A stretch of DNA of 64,000 nucleotides from Amycolatopsis regifaucium (lineage in GTDB: Bacteria > Actinomycetota > Actinomycetes > Mycobacteriales > Pseudonocardiaceae): the NCBI RefSeq assembly GCF_001613935.1, contig NZ_LQCI01000008.1, forward strand, positions 63,100 to 127,099, read 5' to 3'. The translations under genes were made by a program, and so were the position numbers. Of this stretch, positions 17,060-25,309 are shown piece by piece. The notes beneath the pieces were generated by a model that saw only the letters and a program-made list of their open reading frames with translations, was not told the DNA's origin and ran no database searches. Positions within the stretch are counted from its first letter, which is position 1, and each line of letters begins with the position of its first letter.

Positions 17060-17619
17060 GACCCGCTCTTCTCCTTGTCGCCCGCGCCGGTGCGCAACGC
17101 GACGGTCAGTCCGACGGCGAGCAGCACGACGGCACCCGCGATCCACACCCAGATCGGCACCCCGGACGAGCCTTCGCCGCCGGTCGCCGGGGTGTTCGCC
17201 GATTCGCCGCCACCGCTCCTGGCGGCGTCGACGGACGCCGGAGTCCCGGTGCCCGCGGCGGTGAGGGTGAACGGCACCTCGCCGGTCACGGCGTGCCCGT
17301 CCGCGGACAGGATCCGGTAGCCGATCTTGTACTCGCCGGCCGGGCCGAGCGGACGCAGCGGCACGGACACGACGCTGTCGCGGACCTCGACCTGTCCTTC
17401 GGCCCACTGACCGCCGCCCGGTCCGATGACCGCGATCTGATTGACGTTCGCGTTCTGGACGTACTGGTCGAACGTGAGCGTGATCTTCGCCGGCCCGGCG
17501 GCGAGCGAAGCGCCCTTCGCCGGGTCGGACGAGATCAGCACGTTGTGCGCCAGCGCCGGGGTGGCGGTGGCGAGCCACGCCACCCCGGCGATCGCCAGCG
17601 CGATGAGCGCCTTACGCAT
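17056..17619 (-). CDS. copC: CopC-type extracytoplasmic copper-binding protein, membrane anchored
   Basis: 187 aa. A signal peptide (MRKALIALAIAGVAWLATAT, PALA) ends so that His25 becomes the first mature residue, as needed for the CopC copper site. The CopC fold follows: HNVLISSDPAKGASLAAGP, ITLTFDQYV and YRILSADGHAVTGEVPF, with the second metal His in DGHAVTG. A Ser/Gly-rich linker leads to a C-terminal span (VPIWVWIAGAVVLLAVGLTV), so it is tethered like actinobacterial CopC proteins. It starts immediately after ycnI (stop 17620) and overlaps copD by ATGA, indicating translational coupling. Role: scavenge copper and pass it to CopD. Confidence 0.93.
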   Translation of the reverse strand: MRKALIALAIAGVAWLATATPALAHNVLISSDPAKGASLAAGPAKITLTFDQYVQNANVNQIAVIGPGGGQWAEGQVEVRDSVVSVPLRPLGPAGEYKIGYRILSADGHAVTGEVPFTLTAAGTGTPASVDAARSGGGESANTPATGGEGSSGVPIWVWIAGAVVLLAVGLTVALRTGAGDKEKSGS

Positions 17620-18390
17620 TTACTTGGTTCCCTCGGTGTTCTTGGTGGCGGCGGCCGCGGTGGCGCGACGGGCGCGCAGGGTGGCCCCGGCGCCGACGCC
17701 GAGTCCCAGGGCGCCGACGACCAGACCGGCGCCACCCAGCCAGCGGGCGGTGTTGTCGGACGACGAAGAAGCGTGCGATTCCTCGGAGGTCTTCGCGTCG
17801 GAGCCGTGGCCGCCGCCGTGCCCGTCACCGCTCTTCTCGGCGAGCTTCACGCTCGGCGCGGGGTGTTCCGGCTCCTCACCCGAGGCCGGGGTCGGCTGGT
17901 TCCAGTCGACGACCTTGCCGTTCTCATACGTCTGGGTGGCCGGGAACTCCAGCGCGTCGACGTTGGTGGGGAACTGGCCCGCGCTGATCTGGAACTCCTG
18001 GAATTCGGTCGAGCCGGCGGCGATCTTGGTGCCGGGCTCCGCGGTCCAGGAGACCTTGGTGACGGCCTCGGTGATCTGCGTGCCGGACGCGGTGGTCACC
18101 GGGGTGGGCAGCTTCGACTTGACGACTTCGGCCTTCCAGCCGGGGATCGGCTTGGTGCGCACGGAACTGAGCGCGTACTCGGGTTTCACGGCGACCTCGA
18201 CCTTGATCGTGCCGGCGTCCTTCTCCTCGTTGGGGACGCGGAAGAAGATCGACCCGTAGCCGCCCTTTTCGGGCTGGGGGCCGTAGACGTTGGCGGTGAC
18301 GTGGGCCGAGGCGATCCCGGCCGAGAGCAGACCGGTGATGCCGACGGTGGCGGCCAGGACACCGGCGCGCTTGAAGACGTGCTTGGACAC
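17620..18390 (-). CDS. ycnI: YcnI-family copper-binding protein
   Basis: 256 aa from GTG 18388-18390 with AGGAG five nt upstream. After signal cleavage (LLSAGIASA) the mature protein starts with His30 in HVTANVYGP, the conserved N-terminal copper ligand of YcnI (DUF1775). The DUF1775 beta-sandwich continues through GGYGSIFFRVPNEEKDAGT, IPGWKAEVVKSKLPTPV and EFQEFQISAGQFP. A His/Gly/Ser-rich linker (HGGGHGSD) precedes a C-terminal span with an Arg tail, so it is anchored outside the membrane. Adjacent CopC and CopD make this a YcnI-CopC-CopD copper acquisition set as in Bacillus ycnKJI, but here no copper-responsive repressor gene is adjacent. Confidence 0.92.
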   Translation of the reverse strand: MSKHVFKRAGVLAATVGITGLLSAGIASAHVTANVYGPQPEKGGYGSIFFRVPNEEKDAGTIKVEVAVKPEYALSSVRTKPIPGWKAEVVKSKLPTPVTTASGTQITEAVTKVSWTAEPGTKIAAGSTEFQEFQISAGQFPTNVDALEFPATQTYENGKVVDWNQPTPASGEEPEHPAPSVKLAEKSGDGHGGGHGSDAKTSEESHASSSSDNTARWLGGAGLVVGALGLGVGAGATLRARRATAAAATKNTEGTK

Positions 18391-18460
18391 GAAAACTCCT
18401 GAACGTGACTGTGACGGCGGGTTCGGGGACCTCGCCGGAGTACGGGGGATGAGCGGGGGT

Positions 18461-19009
18461 TCAGGAGAAGAGCGGCGGGCCGCGTCTGCCGTGCACCCGG
18501 CGGAGGTCCACGCGGACGAGGTGACCGGGGCCGGCGGGACGGGCGAGCACCGGCGCCGCCGGACGGGCGGGCACCGGGAGCGCGTTGAGGATGAAGGGGA
18601 CCAGCGCGCGCAGGCAGGCGAGGACGCCGAGCAGCAGTCCATCGGCCTTGGCCAGCAGCAACGCGGTGACCAGCGTCGCCACGACGTGGGCCGCGGTCAT
18701 CGCGAGCCCACCCGAAACGGGGGCGGGTCCGCTGTGCGGTTCGTGACTGCTCAGCGAGCTGAGCACGAGATGCATCACGACCTGACCGGCGCCGAGATCG
18801 ACGATCGTCGCCAACGGTCCGCGAGCCTTCGCGGCGAGCGCGGCGGCGTTCCAGCCGATCAGCACGGTGAGCAATACCGTCATCGCCGTATCGGGGAGGT
18901 CGCCGTCCCCGATCATGTGCGCGGTCACGGCCAGCGCCGCGGAACTCACGCCGAGCAGCCCGCCACGTACAGCGCGTAATGCGCTTCGGTGGTGGCTGCC
19001 TTTACTCAC
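18461..19009 (-). CDS. Membrane protein of the copper operon, 182 aa
   Basis: GTG at 19007-19009 is the likely start; the frame continues upstream but with non-protein-like sequence. Four or five hydrophobic segments are visible: GVSSAALAVTAHMIGDG, TAMTVLLTVLIGWNAAALAA, TIVDLGAGQVVMHLVLSSLS, MTAAHVVATLVTALLLAKAD and LLGVLACLRALVPFIL. His/Met residues in helices and SSHEPHSGP could bind copper. The C-terminus is Arg/Pro-rich. It lies 70 bp upstream of ycnI on the same strand and probably heads that operon. No named family is recognised; membership of the copper pathway is inferred from context. Confidence 0.75.
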   Translation of the reverse strand: MSKGSHHRSALRAVRGGLLGVSSAALAVTAHMIGDGDLPDTAMTVLLTVLIGWNAAALAAKARGPLATIVDLGAGQVVMHLVLSSLSSHEPHSGPAPVSGGLAMTAAHVVATLVTALLLAKADGLLLGVLACLRALVPFILNALPVPARPAAPVLARPAGPGHLVRVDLRRVHGRRGPPLFS

Positions 19010-19250
19010 GGGTGAAGCGTATGCGACGTACTGGCGACTGGTCGATCTCCTCCCGGCTGTTGAGCAGTGGGAAAGACACCGTTGGGACGGCGCGTGCGTT
19101 TGCCCATTTAGGCCGAATGGGGAACGGTTGTGGGAAAGAAGCGGTAAACCGGGGTTTGACCGCACACTTTTTGGGTAGTCAGGCTCCCGATACAGCTACT
19201 CCGAATGGGTGAGGACTCTCACTCAGAGGCGGCGGGAGAACCAGCACGCG

Positions 19251-19898
19251 ATGAACCTCTTCGAGTACATCTCGGATCGGTGGGACAGACTCGCCCTCCA
19301 AGGGCTTCTCCATGTCAGCGCCGTCGTGCAGTGCACGATCCTGGCCGCCGTGCTCGGCGTGCTGATCGGCGTCGCCGTCTATCGCAGCCCGATGGGGTCC
19401 GCGGTGGCCACGGCACTGGCGAGCACGATCCTCACTGTCCCGTCCTTCGCCCTCCTCGGCCTTCTCATCCCGGTCTTCGGCCTCGGCGCGAACACCACCG
19501 TCATCGCCCTCGTGCTCTACGCGCTGCTGCCGATCGTGCGGAACACGATCGTCGGGCTCAGCGGCGTCGATCCGGCGGTCAGCGACGCGGCGCGCGGGAT
19601 CGGCATGAGCCGGTTCGGTGTGCTGACCAGGGTGGAGCTGCGGCTCGCCTGGCCTGCCATCCTCGCCGGGATGCGGGTCGCGACGCAGATGCTCATGGGC
19701 ATCGCGGTCATCGCGGCCTACGCGAAGGGCCCCGGCCTCGGCTCGGAGGTCTTCTCCGGGCTCACGAACGCGGGGAGCACGAACTCCCTCAACCAGGCAT
19801 TGACCGGGACGCTCGGCGTGGTCGTCCTCGCGCTGGTCCTCGACGCCGTTTACGTCCTGATCAACCGTTTGACCGTCTCAAGGGGTGTCCGTGGCTGA
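19251..19898 (+). CDS. opuCB: Osmoprotectant ABC transporter permease (first of two)
   Basis: 215 aa from ATG 19251; the frame is open from a GTG at 19209, but MNLFEYISDRWDRLALQGLL is the usual beginning of this family. About five to six spans, with the binding-protein-dependent transport (EAA-like) loop GVDPAVSDAARGIGMSRFGV, where the permease docks on the ATPase. It belongs to the glycine betaine/choline/carnitine (OpuC/OsmY-type) permeases. First of four genes in the order permease, ATPase, permease, binding protein; it overlaps the ATPase gene by 14 bp. The 240-bp upstream region has a TTGACC hexamer near 19155 that may be a -35 element, but the -10 is unclear. Confidence 0.9.
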   Translation: MNLFEYISDRWDRLALQGLLHVSAVVQCTILAAVLGVLIGVAVYRSPMGSAVATALASTILTVPSFALLGLLIPVFGLGANTTVIALVLYALLPIVRNTIVGLSGVDPAVSDAARGIGMSRFGVLTRVELRLAWPAILAGMRVATQMLMGIAVIAAYAKGPGLGSEVFSGLTNAGSTNSLNQALTGTLGVVVLALVLDAVYVLINRLTVSRGVRG

Positions 19899-21069
19899 CC
19901 ACGCTGAAACCGTATCCGGCGTCGAAATCGAGCTGGAGAACGTCACGAAGCGCTACCCCGGCACCCGTGAGCCCGCGGTCGACGACTTCTCGATGGTGGT
20001 GCCCGCCGGCAAGATCGTGGTCTTCGTCGGTCCGTCCGGCTGCGGCAAGACCACGACGATGCGGATGATCAACCGGCTGATCGAGCCGACGTCGGGCCGG
20101 ATCACCATCGGCGGCGACGACGCGCTGAAACTCGACGTCGACACCCTGCGCCGACGCATCGGCTACGCGATCCAGCAGGCAGGTCTGTTCCCGCACTTCA
20201 CCGTCGCGCAGAACATCGCGGTGGTGCCGGGGCTGCTCGGCTGGGACAAGAAGAAGGTCAACGACCGGGTCGAGGAGATGATGGACCTGGTCGGGCTCGA
20301 CCCGGCCGACTTCCGCGACCGCTTCCCGCGTCAGCTGTCCGGTGGACAGCAGCAGCGCGTCGGCGTCGCGCGGGCGCTCGCGGCGGATCCGCCGGTACTG
20401 CTGATGGACGAACCGTTCGGCGCGGTCGACCCGATCACCCGCGGCAACCTGCAGGACGAACTGCTGCGGCTGCAGACCGAGCTGAAGAAGACGATCGTCT
20501 TCGTCACCCACGACTTCGACGAAGCCGTGAAGCTCGGCGACAAGATCGCGGTGCTCGGCAACCAGTCGAAGATCCTCCAGTACGACACCCCGGACGCGAT
20601 CCTCGCGAACCCGGCCGACGACACGGTCGCCGGTTTCGTCGGCGCCGGAGCCTCGCTGAAGCAGCTGACCCTGCTGCGGGTCCGCGACGTCGAGCTGAAG
20701 CAGGACGCGCTGACGGCGACCGTGAGCGAAGCGCCGTCGGAGGTGCGCGACAAGCTGATCAAGCAGCGCAAACATTTCGTGCTGGTGCTCGATCAGCGCC
20801 GTCGTCCGATGCGCTGGGTCCACGTCCGCGAGCTGACCGCGGCCACGTCGCTGGCCACCGCGGGCAAACCGCTGCGCGACTCGGTCAGCCTTCAGTCGAC
20901 GCTGCAGGACGCGCTCGAAGCGATGCTCGCCGAGGGCGGCAGCGTCCCGGTGACCGGTGCGCGCGGTGAGTACGCCGGGACGATCGAACTCGACACCGTC
21001 ATCTCGACGATCCAGCAACTGCGCGAGGAGCACTCGGACGACAACCCGGCGGAAGGTGTGACCGCATGA
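19885..21069 (+). CDS. opuCA: Osmoprotectant ABC transporter ATP-binding protein with CBS domains
   Basis: 394 aa. GTG 19885 (or GTG 19891) starts just before the permease stop. ATPase motifs: Walker A GPSGCGKTTTMRM, Q-loop YAIQQAGLFPHFTVAQNI, signature LSGGQQQRVGVAR, Walker B VLLMDEPFGAVD and switch His in VFVTHDFDEA. The C-terminal 130 residues carry a CBS-like pair (MRWVHVRELTAATSLA, GSVPVTGARGEYAGTIE), as in OpuCA/OpuAA. In those proteins CBS domains sense ionic strength or c-di-AMP. It drives uptake of betaine, choline or carnitine. It overlaps the next permease by 4 bp. Confidence 0.93.
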   Translation: MSVADHAETVSGVEIELENVTKRYPGTREPAVDDFSMVVPAGKIVVFVGPSGCGKTTTMRMINRLIEPTSGRITIGGDDALKLDVDTLRRRIGYAIQQAGLFPHFTVAQNIAVVPGLLGWDKKKVNDRVEEMMDLVGLDPADFRDRFPRQLSGGQQQRVGVARALAADPPVLLMDEPFGAVDPITRGNLQDELLRLQTELKKTIVFVTHDFDEAVKLGDKIAVLGNQSKILQYDTPDAILANPADDTVAGFVGAGASLKQLTLLRVRDVELKQDALTATVSEAPSEVRDKLIKQRKHFVLVLDQRRRPMRWVHVRELTAATSLATAGKPLRDSVSLQSTLQDALEAMLAEGGSVPVTGARGEYAGTIELDTVISTIQQLREEHSDDNPAEGVTA

Positions 21070-21842
21070 CGGCCGTCGATACCGGGTTCTCCACCGAATC
21101 CTCGTCGAGAAGCGCCGAGCGGGTCCGGCTGTTCGCCCAGCCCGCGGTGGTGCTGCTGATCGTCGCCGGGGTGCTGATCTGGGTCTTCGCCGGCGACCTG
21201 ACCGCGACGGAGAAGGAGACGCTCAACGCCGCCGGGTTGCTCGCCGCGCTGCGCGACCACCTGGCGATGACCATCGTGGTGACCGCGATCGTGGTCGCCG
21301 TCGCGGTGCCGCTCGGGGTGCTCGTGACGCGGCCGTGGGCGAAGTGGGCGGCGCCGGTGTTCCTGGCGGTCGCGAACATCGGCCAGGCCGCACCCGCCCT
21401 CGGTGTGCTGGTGCTGTGGTTCATCGTCACCGGCGCCACCGGCGGGCTGTGGGTCGCGGCGCTGCCGCTGGCGTTCTACTCGCTGCTCCCGGTGCTGCGG
21501 AACACGATGGTCGGCCTGCAGCAGATCGACCCCGCCCTGATCGACGCGGGCCGCGGCATCGGCATGTCGGCGTCCGGCGTGCTGTGGCGGGTCGAATTCC
21601 CGCTGGCCATTCCGCTGATCCTGGCCGGTCTGCGGACGTCGCTGGTGCTGGCGGTCGGCACGGCGACGTTCGGCATGTTCGTCAACGCCGGAGGCTTCGG
21701 CCTGCTCATCGACACCGGCTACAAGCTCAACCTGACGAAGGTGCTGATCACCGGCTCGGTGCTCGCCGTCGCGCTGGCACTGCTGGTGGACTGGCTCGGC
21801 GCGGTCGCGGAACAGTTCTTCGGACCGAAGGGACTGCGCTGA
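21066..21842 (+). CDS. opuCD: Osmoprotectant ABC transporter permease (second)
   Basis: 258 aa, ATG inside the end of the ATPase gene (ATGA). A longer cytoplasmic N-terminus (MTAVDTGFSTESSSRSAERV) precedes about six spans. The docking loop QIDPALIDAGRGIGMSASGV parallels that of the first permease, and both share LPVLRNTMVGL/LPIVRNTIVGL before it, so the two permeases are homologous and probably form a heterodimer. The final loop and LLVDWLGAVAEQFFGPKGLR are family-typical. It is separated from the binding-protein gene by one base. Confidence 0.92.
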   Translation: MTAVDTGFSTESSSRSAERVRLFAQPAVVLLIVAGVLIWVFAGDLTATEKETLNAAGLLAALRDHLAMTIVVTAIVVAVAVPLGVLVTRPWAKWAAPVFLAVANIGQAAPALGVLVLWFIVTGATGGLWVAALPLAFYSLLPVLRNTMVGLQQIDPALIDAGRGIGMSASGVLWRVEFPLAIPLILAGLRTSLVLAVGTATFGMFVNAGGFGLLIDTGYKLNLTKVLITGSVLAVALALLVDWLGAVAEQFFGPKGLR

Positions 21843-21843
21843 C

Positions 21844-22803
21844 ATGCGAGTGAAGGCCATTCTTGGCGCGATCCTGTTGTGCGGCACGCTTTCCGCGTGC
21901 GGACTCGAGGTCAACACCGCGCTGCCGTACAAGATCGAACCCGGTTCCATCCAGCCCATCGAATCGCTCAAGGGCGTCGAGGTGACGGTGGGGTCCAAGG
22001 ACTTCACCGAGAACATCATCCTCGGCTACATGGCCGAAATGGCGCTTTCCGCGGCGGGCGCGGACGTCATCGACCTGACCGACATCAAGGGCTCGAACTC
22101 GTCGCGGCAGGCACTGCTCGCCGGCCAGACGGACGTCACCTGGGAGTACACCGGCACCGGCTGGATCAACTACCAGGGCAACGAACTCCCCGTCCCCGGC
22201 GGGGAACAGGCCCAGTACGAAGCCACGAAGGCGGCCGACGAGGCGAAGTACGGCGTCACCTGGCTGAACTACTCGCCGCTCAACGACCAGTACGCCTTCG
22301 CGGTCACCGAGGCCTACGGCGCGGCGAACAACCTGAAGACGACGTCGGATCTCGCGGAGTTCCTGAAGCGGAAACCCGACCAGAACGTGTTTTGCCTGGA
22401 AACCGAATTCACCAGCCGCCAGGACGGTTTCCCCGCCGCCGTGCGGGCGTACGGGTTCCAGAACCCGGTGATCAAGAACTTCGGCATCGGCACCATCTAC
22501 TCGGCCGTGGCGAGCGGGACCTGCCCCATCGGCGAGATCTTCACCACCGACGGCCGCATCGCCGGACTCAACCTGCGCGTCCTCGAAGACGACAAGAAGG
22601 CATTCCCGCAGTACAACGCCGTGCCGACGCTGCGGACGGACTTCCTCAAGCAGCACCCGGAACTCCGCGGCCCGCTCGACGCCGTCAGCGCGGCGCTCGA
22701 CAACGAGCAGATGATCGAACTGTGCAAACAGGTCGACGTCGACGGCCGTGACCAGGGCGAGGTCGCCTACGAGTGGATGAAGAAGAAAGGCTTTATTTCT
22801 TGA
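21844..22803 (+). CDS. opuCC: Osmoprotectant-binding lipoprotein
   Basis: 319 aa. The signal ends in a lipobox LSAC with Cys19, so it is a lipoprotein on the outer face of the membrane. Mature sequence has the OpuAC-type fold: VTVGSKDFTENIILGYMAEM, LAGQTDVTWEYTGTGWINYQ, LNDQYAFAVTEAYG and TIYSAVASGTCPIGEIFTTD, with aromatic residues suited to a cation-pi cage for quaternary amines. It delivers glycine betaine, choline or related compounds to the permease pair encoded just upstream. A long imperfect palindrome lies 140 bp beyond the stop. Confidence 0.92.
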   Translation: MRVKAILGAILLCGTLSACGLEVNTALPYKIEPGSIQPIESLKGVEVTVGSKDFTENIILGYMAEMALSAAGADVIDLTDIKGSNSSRQALLAGQTDVTWEYTGTGWINYQGNELPVPGGEQAQYEATKAADEAKYGVTWLNYSPLNDQYAFAVTEAYGAANNLKTTSDLAEFLKRKPDQNVFCLETEFTSRQDGFPAAVRAYGFQNPVIKNFGIGTIYSAVASGTCPIGEIFTTDGRIAGLNLRVLEDDKKAFPQYNAVPTLRTDFLKQHPELRGPLDAVSAALDNEQMIELCKQVDVDGRDQGEVAYEWMKKKGFIS

Positions 22804-22944
22804 TCGAGCGCTGACGTGAACGTGCCGAAGGGGCGTGCCGCTTCCACCTCACGGTGGAAGCGGAGGGCGCCCTTGGGGAGACCTCTCGGCTGAGTTCGCC
22901 GCCGTCCCTGTCCGCTTCCGGCCTCGGCTTCGGGCCCCGCGCGT

Positions 22945-22997
22945 GCAATGAAAGCGTCCTTCATTGCAAAATTTGCTATGAAAGGCCCCTTCATTGC
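22945..22997. terminator. Imperfect long palindrome, GCAAAATTTGC core
   Basis: Arms of 26 nt (22945-22970 and 22972-22997) match at 21 positions around a single central A, with the core GCAAAATTTGC. It shares words GCAATGAAAG and TTCATTGC with the elements at 27558 and 38544. It lies between convergent genes. Bidirectional terminator or dispersed palindromic repeat. Confidence 0.65.
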
Positions 22998-23038
22998 GCT
23001 TGCGGGGCACCGAACCGCAGCCCGTTCACACGGATGCG

Positions 23039-23503
23039 TCAGACGCCCAGGCGGTGCAGCAGCTTCCCCTCCAGCTGGTCCAGCTCCCCGGCAACGGCCC
23101 GATGCGCCGCCTTGCGCCGCGCGGCGGGCATCCGCTCCGCGGCACGGACGGTCGCCGAAAGCTGCTCCAGCGTCCCTTGGGTGTCCTTCGCGAAGCTCAC
23201 GTCGGCGTCGGTCGCCTTCGCGGACTTCTTCAGCTCCGCGAGCCCCTGCGTCAGCCCCGCGATCCGCGCGTGCAACGCGGCACCGCGTCCGCTGAACTCG
23301 CTGAGCTGGTCGACGGCGACGCCGAGCTTCTTCGCCTGATAGCGGTCGTATAGCTCCCGCGCGGCACCCGCCGCTCGAACGGCGTACGGCGCGATCACCG
23401 GCAGTACGGCCGGTCCGAGTACTTTGGCCACCGCGACGGCGTTTTTCGCCTTCTTCGGGGTGAACCTGCCTTCGCCCTCGATGGCTTTGGCCTTGCGCGC
23501 CAT
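23039..23503 (-). CDS. Conserved actinobacterial coiled-coil-type protein (DUF6474-like)
   Basis: 154 aa. The ATG at 23501-23503 has GGGAGG immediately upstream, which excludes the GTG at 23515. The N-terminus MARKAKAIEGEGRFTPKKAK is basic and resembles the actinobacterial family I know as DUF6474; this name is from memory. A weakly hydrophobic stretch follows (VAVAKVLGPAVLPVIAPYAV), which may be one membrane-associated helix. The rest is helical and charged (LAELKKSAKATDADVSFAKD, TVRAAERMPAARRKAAHRAV). It faces the OpuC operon across a palindrome and is divergent from the RecB-like nuclease gene (90 bp gap). Function unknown. Confidence 0.78.
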   Translation of the reverse strand: MARKAKAIEGEGRFTPKKAKNAVAVAKVLGPAVLPVIAPYAVRAAGAARELYDRYQAKKLGVAVDQLSEFSGRGAALHARIAGLTQGLAELKKSAKATDADVSFAKDTQGTLEQLSATVRAAERMPAARRKAAHRAVAGELDQLEGKLLHRLGV

Positions 23504-23593
23504 GGCACCTCCCACGCTGTGTCACAGACGAACTTACTGGTCCCCGAAGTGGCGGGCATGTCGGCTTGCCGGTCGCCTTCTAGAGTGTTGTCT

Positions 23594-25240
23594 GTGAGTA
23601 ACGAGGTGCTACTGGACGCGGGAGCGGTGAGCCGCTGCCGGCGTCGCGTGCACCTCGAACACGATCCGGCGATGCGCGAGGTTCCGCTCGCCCCGCCCGA
23701 CCCCGCCGCGCAGCAGCGGATCGCCGACGCGTCGGCCCATCGCGAGGCCATTGTGCAGCGCTTGATGGACGCGACCGGCCCGGACGCGGGCTGGGTCAAG
23801 ATCGCCCGCGACCTCCCGGCCGCCGAGCGCGTGCAGCTCACCGAAGAGGCCCTTGCCGCCGAAGCGCGCTACATCTGGGGCGCCCTGCTGCCGGTGGATC
23901 ACGCCGGTCATCGGCGTGGCGGCTCCGAACTCCTGGTCCACACGGGCGCGGGGTACGTGCCGGTGCTGGTCGTACGGCACCGCATCACCGATCGCGGCGC
24001 GGGCGCGCCGACCACGGTGATGACCGACCTCGATCCGGCGAACCGGCTGCCCGACCCGACGCGAAAGGTCCGCTCGCAACCGCGGGACCAGATGCGGCTC
24101 GCGCACCTCTATCGGATGCTCGAAGCGCTGGGGAAGAGCGAGGGGCATCGCGCGATCGGTGGCGTCATCGGTCTCGACGCGGACGTCGTCGTCTGGCACG
24201 ACCTGTCCGCGGGCACCTGGCCGGGCGGCCGAAGCGCGCTGACGGAGTATCAGAGCCGCTTCGCCGACAGACTCGCCATCGCGACCGCGGCAGCCGAAGG
24301 CGAAGAGCCGCTCGCCGAACCGTCGCGTGTCCTCGAATGCCGTCGCTGTCCCTGGTGGCCGACGTGCGAGGTCATGCTCACCGAGACCCGCGATGTCAGC
24401 CTGGTCGTCCGCGGCGAGGACGCGATGGAACTCCGCCGCGCGGGGGTGTCCACAGTGGACAAGCTGGCGGCGCTCGACCCGGCCGCCGAGCCCCCGCCGA
24501 TGAACTGGACCGGTGGCACCTTCGCCGACGCGATCATCCTCGCGCGTGCCTGGCTCGCCGATCTCACGCTGGTGCGCAAGGTCGACCGCGTCGAGGTCTC
24601 CCGCGGCGACGTCGAGGTGGACGTCGACATGGAGAGCTTCGGGGATTCCGGCGCGTATCTGTGGGGTTCGCTGCTGACCGGCGCCGACATCGGGATGGAG
24701 CAGGGCTACCGGGCCTTCGCGACCTGGGAGCCGTTGCCGACCGCGGACGAGGCCCGGTCGTTCGCCGAGTTCTGGGCCTGGTTCAAGGAAGTCCGGGAGC
24801 GCACCCTCGCGGCCGGGCTGACCTTCCGCGCCTACTGCTACAACGCGCTCGCCGAGAACCGCTGGCTGTTCGGCTCCGCGGAACGGTTCGGTGACTACCC
24901 CGGCGTTCCCACGAAGGCCGAGATCGCGTCCTTTGTGGACTCCGAGGAATGGATCGACCTCTTCCGCAGCGTCACCGACCAGTTCCTGTGCTCGCACGGC
25001 AAGGGACTCAAGGTGATCGCCCCGGTCGCCGGTTTCGCCTGGCGCGATCCGGAAGCGGGCGGCGAGGCGTCGATGAGCTGGTATCGCGACGCCGTCGGCA
25101 TGGACGGCGGCATCCCGGACGACGTCCAGCGTGAGCGTCTGCTGCGCTACAACGAGGACGACGTACTGGCCACGCACGCGCTGCGGAACTGGATGACCGA
25201 CCACGCGCAGACGTCCGTGCCGTACATGAACGACCTCTGA
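23594..25240 (+). CDS. TM0106-type RecB-like putative nuclease
   Basis: 548 aa, GTG at 23594. The N-terminal half matches RecB/Cas4-like PD-(D/E)XK nucleases: CRRRVHLEHDP near the start, GVIGLDADVVVWHDLS, and a cysteine set CRRCPWWPTCEVML that with the N-terminal Cys could hold an Fe-S cluster. The C-terminal half has an RNase H-like exonuclease pattern: DVDMESFGDSGAYLWG (DxE motif), FRAYCYNALAENRWL and RYNEDDVLATHALRNWM (DDV motif). This two-domain order is that of the TM0106 family. It is predicted to act on nucleic acid, possibly in repair; no partner helicase is encoded nearby. It is convergent with an SDR gene across a perfect palindrome. Confidence 0.87.
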   Translation: MSNEVLLDAGAVSRCRRRVHLEHDPAMREVPLAPPDPAAQQRIADASAHREAIVQRLMDATGPDAGWVKIARDLPAAERVQLTEEALAAEARYIWGALLPVDHAGHRRGGSELLVHTGAGYVPVLVVRHRITDRGAGAPTTVMTDLDPANRLPDPTRKVRSQPRDQMRLAHLYRMLEALGKSEGHRAIGGVIGLDADVVVWHDLSAGTWPGGRSALTEYQSRFADRLAIATAAAEGEEPLAEPSRVLECRRCPWWPTCEVMLTETRDVSLVVRGEDAMELRRAGVSTVDKLAALDPAAEPPPMNWTGGTFADAIILARAWLADLTLVRKVDRVEVSRGDVEVDVDMESFGDSGAYLWGSLLTGADIGMEQGYRAFATWEPLPTADEARSFAEFWAWFKEVRERTLAAGLTFRAYCYNALAENRWLFGSAERFGDYPGVPTKAEIASFVDSEEWIDLFRSVTDQFLCSHGKGLKVIAPVAGFAWRDPEAGGEASMSWYRDAVGMDGGIPDDVQRERLLRYNEDDVLATHALRNWMTDHAQTSVPYMNDL

Positions 25241-25247
25241 GCTCAAC

Positions 25248-25298
25248 TCATGAACGGGACTTTCCTCGCGAAATTTGCGAGGAAAGTCCCGTTCATGA
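25248..25298. terminator. Perfect long palindrome, GCGAAATTTGC core
   Basis: Arms 25248-25269 and 25277-25298 pair at all 22 positions around the loop GAAATTT. Contains TCATGAACGGGAC and its complement. It begins 8 bp after the nuclease stop and ends 12 bp before the convergent SDR stop, so it can serve both genes as a terminator. Confidence 0.75.
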
Positions 25299-25309
25299 CA
25301 CGGCGAGGC

